A stretch of 64,000 bases of DNA from Acidobacteriaceae bacterium KBS 146 (GCA_000688615.1 JHVA01000001.1:496001-560000), one strand, 5' to 3'; positions 46,441-56,197 are shown, counted from the first letter of the stretch. Program-made: numbers and translations. The notes: a model not told the origin generated them from the sequence alone.

Positions 46441-46938
46441 ATGAATCTCTTTGGAGTGATGGATGTCAGCTCTTCTGCACTGAAGGCCGAACGGGTGCGG
46501 GCCGAAGTGGTGGCGTCCAATATGGCAAACGCGGAGACCACACGAACTCCTGAAGGAGGACCGTATCAGCGTCATCATGTGGTCTTTGAAGCCGAGGGAG
46601 AAGGAGGGTTTCAGCACTCTCTAGTAAGTCATCTTGTAGGAAATGGTCTTCCATCGCTGAGTGGCGTTGGTTGGCATGGTGAAAACCCGACTGCGGCAAT
46701 AACTGTTCCAGGAGGGGTAGCGGTTACGGGTGTGATCAGCGATGGGAGTGCGCCTTTGCGACGCTATGACCCTCAGCATCCCGATGCGGGGCCGGATGGC
46801 TATGTTTCTTATCCGGACATCAACCCTCTGACTGAGATGGTGGACCTTATGGGCGCCACACGGTCTTACGGTATGAACGCGTCGGCGGTACAGGCTGAGA
46901 AGAACATGGTGTCTTCGTCTCTGGAGATTTTGAAGTAA
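46441..46938 (+). CDS. flgC: Flagellar proximal rod protein FlgC
   Basis: FlgC, 165 residues, another proximal rod subunit. It shows DVSSSALKAERVRAEVVASNMANAETTRTPEGGPYQ at the N-terminus and YPDINPLTEMVDLMGATRSYGMNASAVQAEKNM at the C-terminus, both FlgC-typical. The variable middle region is longer than the E. coli version (134 residues). It sits four bases after flgB, and fliE follows after 37 bp. Confidence 0.93.
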   Translation: MNLFGVMDVSSSALKAERVRAEVVASNMANAETTRTPEGGPYQRHHVVFEAEGEGGFQHSLVSHLVGNGLPSLSGVGWHGENPTAAITVPGGVAVTGVISDGSAPLRRYDPQHPDAGPDGYVSYPDINPLTEMVDLMGATRSYGMNASAVQAEKNMVSSSLEILK

Positions 46939-46975
46939 CTGGCAGAATGTGATTTTCCTATTTTGAGGTGAACAG

Positions 46976-47302
46976 ATGAGTGACATGTTTGTGGGAAGCA
47001 GTGCTTTGGCGGCGAGTGGATCCAGCTTTGGAGTGAAGGGGCCGGAGATCCTCGGAACAGGAGAGGCCGGTGGGGATAAGGGAACGCCATTCGCAGGATT
47101 GCTGCAGTCGATGGTAAAGGAAACGGCTGCGCTGGATCATCAGGCTACAACGACTGTAAATGGAATGCTGAGCGGACAAGGGGTGGATATCCATCAGGCG
47201 ATGATTGCCACGCAAAAAGCCGACATGGCGTTCGAGCTGGCTCTTCAGGTGAGAAACAAGGCCGTCGGGGCTTATCAGCAGATGATGGGAATGCAGTTCT
47301 GA
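46976..47302 (+). CDS. fliE: Flagellar hook-basal body protein FliE
   Basis: FliE joins the MS ring (FliF) to the rod and is the first exported rod-type subunit. It has 108 residues. The conserved C-terminal part is GVDIHQAMIATQKADMAFELALQVRNKAVGAYQQMMGMQF, matching family length and ending. GAGGTG lies upstream of the ATG. Confidence 0.93.
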   Translation: MSDMFVGSSALAASGSSFGVKGPEILGTGEAGGDKGTPFAGLLQSMVKETAALDHQATTTVNGMLSGQGVDIHQAMIATQKADMAFELALQVRNKAVGAYQQMMGMQF

Positions 47303-47419
47303 AGAGACTTCGGACGGATGAGTCGTGGATCTTCACAAGGGTCAAGCCTGTTAGTCGCACCGGCGGCAGTTGCTAACATCATGCCGGCATAGAAGCCAAA
47401 GTTGAGTGAGCAGACGAGA

Positions 47420-49204
47420 ATGCCTGAGACGGAACAGACAAAGAGCGGCGAATTACAGACGGCGGGGCAGGTGCCCGTAGATCCTCAAGGAGGCCTTGCC
47501 GCCAGAGCCACGGCAGTGATTACAACCGCGCGAGATCGGATCATGTCGCTGCCATCAGCGAAACGCACTTCGTTGATGGCATTGGCAGCCTTTGTTGCTG
47601 CCATGGCCGTCGTCATGGTGTGGTACGCCGGCCGCCGTGACTGGAAGCCGCTTTTTACCGGTCTCGACGGAAAGGATCTCCAGCAGGTCGCACAGGAGCT
47701 TGCCTCTGCGGGCATTCCGTATCAGACGACAAACGATGGCGGCTCCATCGAAGTTCCTGCGGAGATGGTGGATAAGGCGCGAATGGAGGTTGCCACCAAA
47801 GGAATGCCCCAGACGGGCCGGTTGGGGTTCGAATTATTCGACAAGCCAAACTGGGTCGGCAGCGAGTTCGATGAACGGGTGAACTACCAGAGAGCGCTTG
47901 AAGGAGAACTGGAACACACGATTGGTACGTTAGGAGTTGTGCGTTCGGCGCGTGTGCATCTGGTGTTGCCGAAACAATCGTTGTTTACGAGTGAAGAACG
48001 TGCAGCGAAGGCATCGGTGGTGTTGAAGTTGAAGCGTTCGTTCCTGGGAGAGGAGCAGGCAGATGCCATTCGCAGCCTGGTCGCGGGTGCCGTTGAAAAC
48101 CTTAGTCCGGCGGATGTGAATCTTGTGGATGCGGACGGTCGGGTAAATATGAAGCCGCGATCAAAAGACGCAGCCGCTGCTGATGTCGAACAGGAGATGG
48201 AAGCGAAGCTTGTCGCCATGCTGGAGCCGCTGGCTGGCCATGACAATGTTCGCGCCACGGTGAATGTCGGCTACGAGCAGGGAAGCGAAGAGCGGACCGA
48301 TGAGATCTACGATCCAAATCAATCTGCGGCGTTGAGTCTACAGAAGAGTGAGCAGGTGTCGGAGCAACCGCAGCAGCTGGCGATGGGGGTTCCAGGAACA
48401 GCCAGCAATTCACCTTCAGGTGCACCGACAGGAGCCGTTCAGGGGTCGCAGGCGGCTGCAGCGCCCGGAACTCCTCCTCTCCTGCAAAAAGAGGCGCTAC
48501 CGGTCTATCCCCAGCAAGGCGCTGGCGCGGGACAGAGTCTTCGCGAGGAAAGTGGAACGTATGGAGTGACGAAACACCTGGTCCATACAGAAGAAGGGCC
48601 AGGAAGAATACGCAGGATTACAGCTGCGATCGTTGTTAACGACCGCAGCATCGTGGAAGGGACAGGTAAAGCCCAGTATCTGAAATGGAAACCGAGGAGT
48701 GCAGAGGAGATGCGCAGGCTGGAACAGCTGGCACAGGCTGCGGTGGGATTTGACGCCAGGCGCGGCGATCAAGTGGTTGTTGAAAATGTCAGCTTCAGCT
48801 CGAACTCGCCAGAGGCTAAACCACCTGTAATGGAGCAGATGATGGAAGAGGCGCGCACGCTGGCGCGAACTCAGCCTGGTCTGGCGAAGACCGTCACTCT
48901 TGGTCTTTGCGCCATCCTACTCGTTCTGTTTGTACTGCGTCCGATAGCACGACAGGTTGTGGAGACTCTGCGTGAGCCTGCGTTGCTCTCTTCAGGGGCA
49001 GACAGTCCAGGTATGGAAGTCGAACAACACCATAATCTGTTGGCCGAAGCGATGGACACACCGCTTTCCTTGCCCCATAAGACAAAGGAGCAGATGCAGC
49101 ATCAGGGCGTCTTTGAACAGGTTGCCGAACATATTCGACGCGAACCGGTGCAGAGCACGCGGCTGATTGAGGCATGGATCGGAAATTCGGAGGATTTGGG
49201 CTGA
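47420..49204 (+). CDS. fliF: Flagellar MS-ring protein FliF
   Basis: FliF forms the inner-membrane MS ring and the base of the motor. It has 594 residues from ATG 47420; a TTG at 47402 would add six. The first membrane helix is at about 50-70. The ring-building region follows, with LASAGIPYQTTNDGGSIEVPAEMVDKARMEVATKGMP and YQRALEGELEHTIGTLGVVRSARVHLVLP. The second helix (about 495-515) precedes the cytoplasmic FliG-binding tail ending in STRLIEAWIGNSEDLG. Its stop overlaps the fliG ATG by one base. Confidence 0.95.
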   Translation: MPETEQTKSGELQTAGQVPVDPQGGLAARATAVITTARDRIMSLPSAKRTSLMALAAFVAAMAVVMVWYAGRRDWKPLFTGLDGKDLQQVAQELASAGIPYQTTNDGGSIEVPAEMVDKARMEVATKGMPQTGRLGFELFDKPNWVGSEFDERVNYQRALEGELEHTIGTLGVVRSARVHLVLPKQSLFTSEERAAKASVVLKLKRSFLGEEQADAIRSLVAGAVENLSPADVNLVDADGRVNMKPRSKDAAAADVEQEMEAKLVAMLEPLAGHDNVRATVNVGYEQGSEERTDEIYDPNQSAALSLQKSEQVSEQPQQLAMGVPGTASNSPSGAPTGAVQGSQAAAAPGTPPLLQKEALPVYPQQGAGAGQSLREESGTYGVTKHLVHTEEGPGRIRRITAAIVVNDRSIVEGTGKAQYLKWKPRSAEEMRRLEQLAQAAVGFDARRGDQVVVENVSFSSNSPEAKPPVMEQMMEEARTLARTQPGLAKTVTLGLCAILLVLFVLRPIARQVVETLREPALLSSGADSPGMEVEQHHNLLAEAMDTPLSLPHKTKEQMQHQGVFEQVAEHIRREPVQSTRLIEAWIGNSEDLG

Positions 49205-50292
49205 TGGCGAAGCATGTTGGAAAAGTTGCAGCAAATACAGGCCAACGCAATCCACTGATGCTTCCTGAATCGTCAGGGTTCGAACCGCTTGAGGCCTCCG
49301 GTTTGCGAAAAGCCGCAATTCTGATGGTCGCGCTGGGGGATGACCTTGCGAAGACTCTCTTCCAGAGCCTCTCCGAAACAGATGTTCATCGTGTGACAGA
49401 AGAGATCACACGGCTGGGGGAGATCAAAGCACAACACCTGACTCAAGTGCTTACGGAGTTTTATGGGCTGCTCGAGACGCAACAGTACATGGTGCGGGGA
49501 GGGCCGGAGTATGCATTGCGTGTATTGACCGAAGCCTTCGGTCCCTCCAAGGCGGAAGCTCTCTTGGCACAGGTAAAAAGGATTCGGGAGCGGGCGAATG
49601 GAGATATGGCCGCGCTGCAGAAGATGGATCCCCAGCAGCTCAGCAAATTTTTAGAAAATGAGCATCCTCAAACCATCGCTCTCGTATTGGCTCATGTCGA
49701 CGCCAAACGCGGGTCGATGATTTTGATGCAACTGCAACCAGCGATGCGTGTGGATGTTGTGAAGCGGCTGGCTGAGATGAGGCAGTTTTCACCAGAGATG
49801 GCCCAGAAGGTAGCACTGGTGTTGCATCAACGCATGGAAGGCATGGGAAATGGGGGACGTAAGTCCTATTCAGGATTTAAGGCTGTGGCGGAGCTTCTGA
49901 ACCGGGTGGATCAAACAGCCAGCAAAGTAATTCTGGAAGAGATCGAGCAAGAGGAACCGAAGCTGGCGCTCGGGATCCGCAACCTGATGTTCACCTTCGA
50001 AGACCTTCTGACTGTGCCGGCGGAGAGCATTCGTGAATTTATAGCATCGGCCGACAAGAGAGTGCTGGCGATGGCATTGAAAGGAAGTAGAGAGAACCTC
50101 AAGGCTCATCTGTTCAAAGCGATGAGTTCTCGCGCTGTCGAGATGTTGCGGGAAGATATGGAGGTGATGGGCCCGGTACGCATGAAGGATGTTGGCCTGG
50201 CGCAGCAGGAGCTGCTCGCCCTAGCCCGCCAATTGGAGAGTGAAGGAAGGATGCTTTTGAAGATCGGGGCCGACGATGACCTCGCCATTTGA
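49204..50292 (+). CDS. fliG: Flagellar motor switch protein FliG
   Basis: FliG transmits torque between MotA and the rotor. It has 362 residues from ATG 49204, which overlaps the fliF stop (TGATG). All three FliG domains are visible: the N-terminal FliF-binding region (RKAAILMVALGDDLAKTLFQSL), the middle domain with the EHPQT motif (153-157), and the C-terminal torque helix region with charged residues (LRKAAI-like ARM and FEDLLTVPAESIREFIASADKRVLAMALKGS). The 3' end overlaps fliH by 17 bases. Confidence 0.95.
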   Translation: MAKHVGKVAANTGQRNPLMLPESSGFEPLEASGLRKAAILMVALGDDLAKTLFQSLSETDVHRVTEEITRLGEIKAQHLTQVLTEFYGLLETQQYMVRGGPEYALRVLTEAFGPSKAEALLAQVKRIRERANGDMAALQKMDPQQLSKFLENEHPQTIALVLAHVDAKRGSMILMQLQPAMRVDVVKRLAEMRQFSPEMAQKVALVLHQRMEGMGNGGRKSYSGFKAVAELLNRVDQTASKVILEEIEQEEPKLALGIRNLMFTFEDLLTVPAESIREFIASADKRVLAMALKGSRENLKAHLFKAMSSRAVEMLREDMEVMGPVRMKDVGLAQQELLALARQLESEGRMLLKIGADDDLAI

Positions 50293-50980
50293 CATGGAGC
50301 TACGTGGACAGGCAGCAATACGCGCAGCCGTTCCCCTCGAATTCGAAGACCTAAGAGATTCGTCAAGACAGGAAGCAGTTGAGATTTTGCAAGCTGTTAT
50401 GCCCGCCACGAACAGTCAGCATGAAGACGATGCTCTGGTGGAGCTGGACGAGCGACTGAGGTCCCTGACAGAGCTGCATGAGAGGGAAGTTGCTGCTGCG
50501 CGAGAGCAGACGCGTGTTGCCGTGGGTGAAGAGCTGGCAGCTGAGATGGAGAATAGGATCGAACGCGAGCGCCAGGCTATCGTGCGGGCTTGCGAACAGT
50601 TCTCTAAAGAACGCACACGCTATTTTGCGGCAATCGAGAAAGAGATTGTCCGGCTTTCCCTGGCGATTGCATCGCGTGTGCTGCATCGTGAGACAGAAAT
50701 GGATCCTCTCCTGCTTCAAGGAGTAGTGAGAGTTGCACTCGACAAAGTGCGGGGGAGTGAAGTTGTGACACTTCGTATTCCCGAGGATCAGTTAGGAGAC
50801 TGGAAGAGGATTCTTGCCGCCGCCCACCACGAGGATGTGACGGTGAGCGGAGATGGCCGATTAGAAGCGGGAGAGTGTGTCCTGGACACGACGGTTGGCC
50901 GGGTAGACCTTGGAATTAAGGCCCAGCTCGAAGAGATTGAGAAGGGCTTCTTTGATTTGCTGCAACAGAGGCCGTCATGA
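50276..50980 (+). CDS. fliH: Flagellar assembly protein FliH
   Basis: FliH is the regulator and peripheral stator of the export ATPase FliI. It has 234 residues. A long Glu/Arg-rich coiled coil occupies about 55-120, followed by an HrpE/YscL-like domain (FAAIEKEIVRLSLAIASRVLHRE, then VTLRIPEDQLGDW). Start and stop overlap fliG and fliI (ATGA), consistent with tight co-translation. Confidence 0.88.
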   Translation: MTSPFDMELRGQAAIRAAVPLEFEDLRDSSRQEAVEILQAVMPATNSQHEDDALVELDERLRSLTELHEREVAAAREQTRVAVGEELAAEMENRIERERQAIVRACEQFSKERTRYFAAIEKEIVRLSLAIASRVLHRETEMDPLLLQGVVRVALDKVRGSEVVTLRIPEDQLGDWKRILAAAHHEDVTVSGDGRLEAGECVLDTTVGRVDLGIKAQLEEIEKGFFDLLQQRPS

Positions 50981-52308
50981 TCTGCAGCTATCCCCTGGAA
51001 GATATGGAACATTTGACACCTTACTTCGCTCAGTTGGAGCGAGGTCCGGCTTGGCGCTGGACTGGACGCGTAATCGAAGCCAACGAGCAGACCATCGAAT
51101 CCGAAGGGCCCCTATGTTCTGTAGGCGAATGCTGCGAGATTGTCGATGTGCAGGGAAGGAGACATCGCGGCGAGGTTATCGGGTTTCGAGGTCGCAATGT
51201 ACTGGCGATGCCGCTGGAGACAGCGCGTGGAATTCGCTACGGAGATGCCCTTTCCGCGACGGGGGCTGTACCGAGTATCGCAGTCGGCGAGGAGATGGAA
51301 GGAAGAATTCTCGACGCTTTAGGAGCGCCGCTGGATGGATTTGCAGCTCCGCGAATGCAGGCGTCATGGCCGCTGGATGGAGTCATTCCTCATCCCATGG
51401 AGAGGGTGCCAATTAAAGAGGCTATGAGCACCGGGGTTCGTGTCCTGGATGGAATGCTGACTGTAGGAAGAGGGCAGAGAATTGGTATCTTCGGTGGTTC
51501 GGGCGTAGGAAAGAGCACGCTGATTGGAATGATGACGCGGAACACTGCGGCTGATTTGACAGTAGTGGGATTAGTAGGGGAACGCGGGCGCGAGGTCCGA
51601 GAGTTCGTAGAAGATTCGTTGGGGCCGGAAGGGATGCGCCGCGCTGTTCTTCTCGTTTCCAGCTCAGACCAAAGCCCGTTGTTGCGAATGCGAGCGGCTC
51701 TGGCGGCAACGGCGGTTGCTGAATTCCATGCCGCACAGGGCAAGCATGTGCTCCTGGTGCTGGATTCTTTGACGCGTTATGCCATGGCAGCACGGGAGGT
51801 TGGTCTTGCCGCGGGGGAGCCCCCAGCAACCAAAGGTTATACGCCGTCGGTGTTTACCCGTTTGGCGAAACTTGTGGAGCGGGCGGGAAATTTTGAGCGG
51901 GGGAGCATTACAGCGTTCTACACGGTGTTGATGGAGGGAGATGATCAGCAGGATCCGATCGTGGATTCCGTTCGCTCGTTTGTCGATGGCCATGTGGTTC
52001 TGTCGAGACAGATGGCGTCAGCAGGATGGTATCCACCGGTGAATGTGCTTGACTCTCTAAGCCGCTTGATGCCCGCTGTTGTGGGCCGAACACACAAGAT
52101 ACAGGCCGCGATGATGCGTCGGCTGCTAGCAGCACATGCACGCTCAGAGGATTTGATTCGTATTGGAGCTTACAAACCGGGTGGAGATGCCGAGCTTGAC
52201 CGGGCAATACAGGCGATGCCCGCCATTCGAGCTTTTCTCGAGCAGGAGAGTGAAGAGAAAGTAACTCTAGAAGAGACTGTTGAACGATTGACGGCAATGG
52301 AGTTGTAG
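50977..52308 (+). CDS. fliI: Flagellum-specific ATPase FliI
   Basis: FliI is the F1-beta-like ATPase that feeds substrates to the flagellar export gate. It has 443 residues. Walker A is GGSGVGKS (173-180), and Walker B lies in HVLLVLDSLTRYA. The motif GYTPSVFTRLAKLVERAG and the C-terminal family signature SRLMPAVVGRTHK are typical of type III ATPases. Its start overlaps fliH as ATGA; fliJ starts two bases after its stop. Confidence 0.95.
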   Translation: MICSYPLEDMEHLTPYFAQLERGPAWRWTGRVIEANEQTIESEGPLCSVGECCEIVDVQGRRHRGEVIGFRGRNVLAMPLETARGIRYGDALSATGAVPSIAVGEEMEGRILDALGAPLDGFAAPRMQASWPLDGVIPHPMERVPIKEAMSTGVRVLDGMLTVGRGQRIGIFGGSGVGKSTLIGMMTRNTAADLTVVGLVGERGREVREFVEDSLGPEGMRRAVLLVSSSDQSPLLRMRAALAATAVAEFHAAQGKHVLLVLDSLTRYAMAAREVGLAAGEPPATKGYTPSVFTRLAKLVERAGNFERGSITAFYTVLMEGDDQQDPIVDSVRSFVDGHVVLSRQMASAGWYPPVNVLDSLSRLMPAVVGRTHKIQAAMMRRLLAAHARSEDLIRIGAYKPGGDAELDRAIQAMPAIRAFLEQESEEKVTLEETVERLTAMEL

Positions 52309-52310
52309 CG

Positions 52311-52772
52311 ATGCAGCGTCTGCTCACACTGAAACGGCTGGGGTCTGTATATGGGTTGATCGAGGAGATGCACTCTCTGGAAGCCCGTCTGGCTGCAGCA
52401 AATGTGGGCGAGGTCGAAAGCACGATCCGCAGAGAGGTTGCAACGCTAGATGCGGCCTGGAAGACGGAACGCCTGGCCCTACCGAATCAAGATCTCGTCG
52501 GCCGGTCGGCAATGATGGTGCGGGAGGAAGTGGCCGTTCGAAAGAATCGGCAACTGGCGCCGATTCTTGAACAACGCTGCGAGATTCGCGAACTTGCACA
52601 GATTCGATACAAGGACAGTCGGATTTGGAGCGAGCGCATGAAGAGCCTAGTTGAAGCAGAGCTTTCGAAAATCTACACCGTCGAAGAGCACAGGCAACAA
52701 GCTGTATCCGACGATCGTTTTCTGGCACAGAAACAGCGGAAAAAGACACGAACGGGAAGGCCAAGTCGATAA
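52311..52772 (+). CDS. fliJ: FliJ-like export chaperone
   Basis: A 153-residue, highly charged, fully helical protein directly after fliI. Composition, length and position fit FliJ, the central-stalk-like partner of FliI, which also escorts unused chaperones. The sequence itself is poorly conserved in this family, so the name rests largely on position. It ends 30 bp before a sigma-54-type promoter. Confidence 0.7.
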   Translation: MQRLLTLKRLGSVYGLIEEMHSLEARLAAANVGEVESTIRREVATLDAAWKTERLALPNQDLVGRSAMMVREEVAVRKNRQLAPILEQRCEIRELAQIRYKDSRIWSERMKSLVEAELSKIYTVEEHRQQAVSDDRFLAQKQRKKTRTGRPSR

Positions 52773-52801
52773 ATTTATCCTAATCATGCAATTCGGAGAT
52801 T

Positions 52802-52817
52802 TGGCACGTTGGTTGCA
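52802..52817 (+). promoter_or_regulatory. Perfect sigma-54 promoter before fliK
   Basis: TGGCACGTTGGTTGCA matches the -24/-12 consensus TGGCACG-N4-TTGCA at every defined base. Transcription should begin about 52828, 16 bases before the ATG at 52844 and just upstream of its GAGCGGAG site. It would drive fliK-flgD-flgE. Confidence 0.85.
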
Positions 52818-52843
52818 TTCCTGAGACTGGGAGATGAGCGGAG

Positions 52844-54448
52844 ATGAGGATTGCGAAGAGCATCATCGGACCGGAGCAGATGCAGAACCCGCCGCTCTCC
52901 AGACATTTCGAAGGAGATGGTTTGACGACTTCCTTTGCGGAAAGGTTTGGGGAAAGCCTGTCGAAGACCGAAACCGATGGGGCCCCTCCAGCGAAGAGTG
53001 GAGTCTTGGACGATCAACAGAAGCTGAAGAATCTTAATCTCGTTGAGCGTGAACAAAATCCTACCGGGCCCGCTCCGGCAAAGATGCCAGCTCAGAAGAT
53101 CGCCATACAGCCGAGCTTCGCCTCGCAGGTGAATCCTCCGCGCGCAGAAACAGAAAAAGATGGTGCCACCATCTCGACCGCGCTTGATCAAAATAAAAAA
53201 AGTGACGAGATGAAGACTGCAGGCTTGGGAGGAGAGCAGGAAGGCGTGTCAAATCAGCCTCCGGCGAAGACGCACGAGGCGATATCACAGCTCCTGGTTG
53301 AACCTGTTTCAGATGCTCCTTTGTTGGCCCCGCAAACAATGGAAAACGACTGTTTGAGGCTCAGCGGAAAGCTCACTAAAAAAGGGTCCGACGTTATGGA
53401 TGGAACTGCCAAACACAAAGAAGGGGTTGTCGAACATAAGGCGGATAAAAAAGTCGATGACAAAAAAGATGCTGTGAGAATGGCGAGTGTAGACGGTATG
53501 GCCATTTCGACCGCCTCGCAAGATGAAATATCGCATGTCGCTAACTTTCAGGCGCCACCTCCTCCTCCGACAACACAGTTAGAAGAAAAGACTTCAACGT
53601 CAGCAATTCAGCCTGGGATGAAACCCATTGCTAAAACCCTGAGAGAGGGTACTACAGTGCGCTCTTCTCTCAGGGTGGATGCAAAGAACATCAACGATTC
53701 TGAAACAACTACCTCAGGATCGCAGGCAAAGCTACCGGATCAGAAGGTCCTGGAACCCAGGTCGGTTGTCATTGCGCAGGCTGTTGACGGGGGCAAAAAT
53801 CGTGAGATGAAGTCAGCGCCCCATGAAGGGAAGCTCTTGACGGCAGTTGAGCTGCAATCTGGCGGGCCTTCTGTTGTTTCATCGCCGCATGCGCAGCTCG
53901 TCCCGTCCCAAACCGGTAAGGTAACGGCCGATACTTATGCGGGGAAGCCTGCTCAGGATCCTGCATTCTCTCCGATTCTTTATGAGAACCCCGAGCACAA
54001 GGCGCTGACAGCTACATCAACAACCCTTGAGGTTGGTATTCCAACGGGGAGCCATGGATGGTTGAAGGTCCGAGCGGAGCTGTCGGGAGATGGAGGCATC
54101 CATGCTTCCGTTTCTTCCAACTCTGCTTCGGAAACAGAGATGCTGCGACGGGAGCTGCCTACCCTCACAGATTTTCTGCACCAAGAGCAGGTTCACGTTA
54201 GTTCATTGGCAGTCCATGCAACTCCATCCGCAATGGACTTTTCAAACCTTAGCTCCGGTGGTGAGCGAGGAAATGGAATGGGGGGAGGATCCACCGACTC
54301 GCAAGGAAGAGGCCCAAACGGCGAAGGCGCCTTAGCGAGCAGGGCAGATGATAGTTTCGGCGCGGGAATTCAAGAAGACGACAACGGCGACGGAGCGTTG
54401 TCGATGGGCTATGCGATAGCCGGTGGCTGGCTAAGCATACGGGCGTAG
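52844..54448 (+). CDS. fliK: Flagellar hook-length control protein FliK-like
   Basis: A 534-residue protein, long and low in hydrophobics over residues 1-370, rich in Lys, Glu, Pro and Ala as expected of a disordered ruler. The C-terminal part (about 385-460) reads as a Flg_hook domain: GSHGWLKVRAELSGDGGIHASVSSNS and LRRELPTLTDFLHQEQVHVSSLAV. It then ends in a Gly-rich tail. FliK measures hook length and switches export specificity through FlhB. Its position before flgD-flgE fits. A consensus sigma-54 promoter lies upstream. The N-terminal part has no clear homology by eye. Confidence 0.75.
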   Translation: MRIAKSIIGPEQMQNPPLSRHFEGDGLTTSFAERFGESLSKTETDGAPPAKSGVLDDQQKLKNLNLVEREQNPTGPAPAKMPAQKIAIQPSFASQVNPPRAETEKDGATISTALDQNKKSDEMKTAGLGGEQEGVSNQPPAKTHEAISQLLVEPVSDAPLLAPQTMENDCLRLSGKLTKKGSDVMDGTAKHKEGVVEHKADKKVDDKKDAVRMASVDGMAISTASQDEISHVANFQAPPPPPTTQLEEKTSTSAIQPGMKPIAKTLREGTTVRSSLRVDAKNINDSETTTSGSQAKLPDQKVLEPRSVVIAQAVDGGKNREMKSAPHEGKLLTAVELQSGGPSVVSSPHAQLVPSQTGKVTADTYAGKPAQDPAFSPILYENPEHKALTATSTTLEVGIPTGSHGWLKVRAELSGDGGIHASVSSNSASETEMLRRELPTLTDFLHQEQVHVSSLAVHATPSAMDFSNLSSGGERGNGMGGGSTDSQGRGPNGEGALASRADDSFGAGIQEDDNGDGALSMGYAIAGGWLSIRA

Positions 54449-54469
54449 GCAAAGAGGACGGAGGAGATG

Positions 54470-54808
54470 ATGGACCTATCACAGCTGGGATCGCTTATTG
54501 GGCAGGGAAAGGCGGCAGACCGTGTCGCAACGGCACTCGCCCCGAAGAGTCGTCAAAGCGTAAGCGCCAATGACGCAACCGGGACCGGAAATGAGACGAG
54601 TGGAAGCAACGGTACGACGACGGACAACTCGACGATCACTTCCAACGACTTTCTTACCTTGTTGGTGACCGAATTGAAGAACCAGGATCCGACGCAACCT
54701 ACGGATCCCAATGCTTATATCCAGCAGCTGGTCGGAGTGAACAGCCTGCAGCAGCTGATTGAGATCAACAAAGGCCTGAGCACGGTTGAAAACGCCGTTA
54801 CGGGTTAA
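54470..54808 (+). CDS. flgD: Hook-capping protein FlgD (N-terminal domain only)
   Basis: FlgD caps the growing hook so that FlgE subunits can insert. Here only 112 residues are present (ATG 54470, GGAGG five bases upstream; ATG 54467 also possible). The conserved N-terminal core is seen: NDFLTLLVTELKNQDPTQPTDPNAYIQQLVGVNSLQQLIEINKGL. The C-terminal Ig/tudor-like domains found in E. coli FlgD (about 230 residues) are absent. Short FlgD versions are known in several phyla. It is followed 57 bp later by flgE. Confidence 0.88.
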   Translation: MDLSQLGSLIGQGKAADRVATALAPKSRQSVSANDATGTGNETSGSNGTTTDNSTITSNDFLTLLVTELKNQDPTQPTDPNAYIQQLVGVNSLQQLIEINKGLSTVENAVTG

Positions 54809-54865
54809 AGGATACGAACGACAAGATTTCAACTTATTGGATGACTGAAAAAAGGAGAGAAGTAT

Positions 54866-56092
54866 ATGGGATCTTTTTCGATTGCATTAAGCGGTTTGCA
54901 GGCCGATACCACCTCATTGAACACGATCGGCAATAATCTTGCGAACCTGAATACCACGGCATACAAAGAGCAGGGAACGACGTTTGAAGACTTGTTCTAT
55001 CAACAGATCGGAACGTCGGGATCGAATAACCCACTCCAGGTCGGCGTGGGCACCCGTGTCTCAGGCACTGCAACAGACTTTACCCAGGGAACACTTCTGC
55101 CTACCGGTCAATCGAACGATATGGCCCTTAGCGGGAATGGATTTTTTGTGGTCAATCAGGGTGGTGTGCAGCAGCTTACCCGTTCGGGTGACTTTCAGCT
55201 GAGCCAACGCGGTGATCTGACAACGACCTCCGGCGCAAGTGTCATGGGTTATCCGGCTGCAAACGGCGTCGTCAATGTCAATGCAGCATTGGTTCCGATC
55301 CAGCTTCCGGTAGGCGTAACCCAGGCTGCCCAGGCCACCCAGAATATCTCGATCACGGCAAACCTGAATGCCGCTGCTTCAACCGGAACGTCCTTCACAA
55401 CCCCCGTCACGATCTATGACTCTCTGGGCAAAAGCCATGCTCTGACGGTGACCTATACAAAAACCGCTCAAAATCAGTGGGACTATAGCGTGGCACTTCC
55501 GGCGGGTGATGCTTCGGGAGTTCCCGCTAACAATACCGGAACGCTCACGTTTGATTCCAATGGAAATCTGACCTCACCTTCAGGGTCAATCAACAACATT
55601 ACGTTTCCGGGGCTAGCCGACGGTGCCAGCGATCTGAACTTCAACTGGAATCTTGCTAGTGGCGGAAGTCCCACGATCACACAGACGACAGCAGCCTCAA
55701 CCACGGGTGCGGCCCCGCAGGACGGCTATGCCAGTGGAAACTATTCGGGCTTCACTGTGGATGCGAACGGCGTCGTAACGGCAAAGTTCGACAATAACCA
55801 CACACAGGTCGTTGGCCAGGTTGCTGTAGCTACGGTCACAAACACACAGGGACTCGTACGAGTGGGGCACAATAGCTTCGAGACCACTGCAGCATCAGGA
55901 GATGCAGTGGTGGGCCTTGCAGGGACGGGTGGTCGTGGAACAGTGGATGACTCTACACTCGAACAATCAAATGTAGATATCTCGACTGAATTCGCGAACC
56001 TGATTGTGGCCCAGCGATCATTTGAGGCTAATTCCAAGACGATTACCACCTTCGATTCGGTAACACAGGCGACCTTGGGAATGATTCGCTAA
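54866..56092 (+). CDS. flgE: Flagellar hook protein FlgE
   Basis: FlgE builds the hook. It has 408 residues. The N-terminal rod/hook helix is FSIALSGLQADTTSLNTIGNNLANLNTTAYKEQGTTF, the FlgE-specific segment is NDMALSGNGFFVV, and the C-terminal helix is EQSNVDISTEFANLIVAQRSFEANSKTITTFD. The middle is a Thr/Asn-rich D1/D2 region. AAAGGAGAG lies upstream of the ATG. A hairpin follows the gene at 56117-56136. Confidence 0.95.
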   Translation: MGSFSIALSGLQADTTSLNTIGNNLANLNTTAYKEQGTTFEDLFYQQIGTSGSNNPLQVGVGTRVSGTATDFTQGTLLPTGQSNDMALSGNGFFVVNQGGVQQLTRSGDFQLSQRGDLTTTSGASVMGYPAANGVVNVNAALVPIQLPVGVTQAAQATQNISITANLNAAASTGTSFTTPVTIYDSLGKSHALTVTYTKTAQNQWDYSVALPAGDASGVPANNTGTLTFDSNGNLTSPSGSINNITFPGLADGASDLNFNWNLASGGSPTITQTTAASTTGAAPQDGYASGNYSGFTVDANGVVTAKFDNNHTQVVGQVAVATVTNTQGLVRVGHNSFETTAASGDAVVGLAGTGGRGTVDDSTLEQSNVDISTEFANLIVAQRSFEANSKTITTFDSVTQATLGMIR

Positions 56093-56116
56093 TCTTCCTT
56101 AGGAGTTTCTAACAAA

Positions 56117-56136
56117 GGGGCGGCCTCGGCCGTCCT
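56117..56136 (+). terminator. Hairpin downstream of flgE
   Basis: GGGGCGGC (56117-56124) and GCCGTCCT (56129-56136) pair with two G-T wobbles around a CTCG loop. There is no strong T-tract, so it may attenuate rather than stop transcription before the next promoter. Confidence 0.4.
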
Positions 56137-56197
56137 CTTCGTCTTGCTCCCGTCTTGTTGGACTGTGAAGATTCACTAATCGAGTCTGCCTGATATT

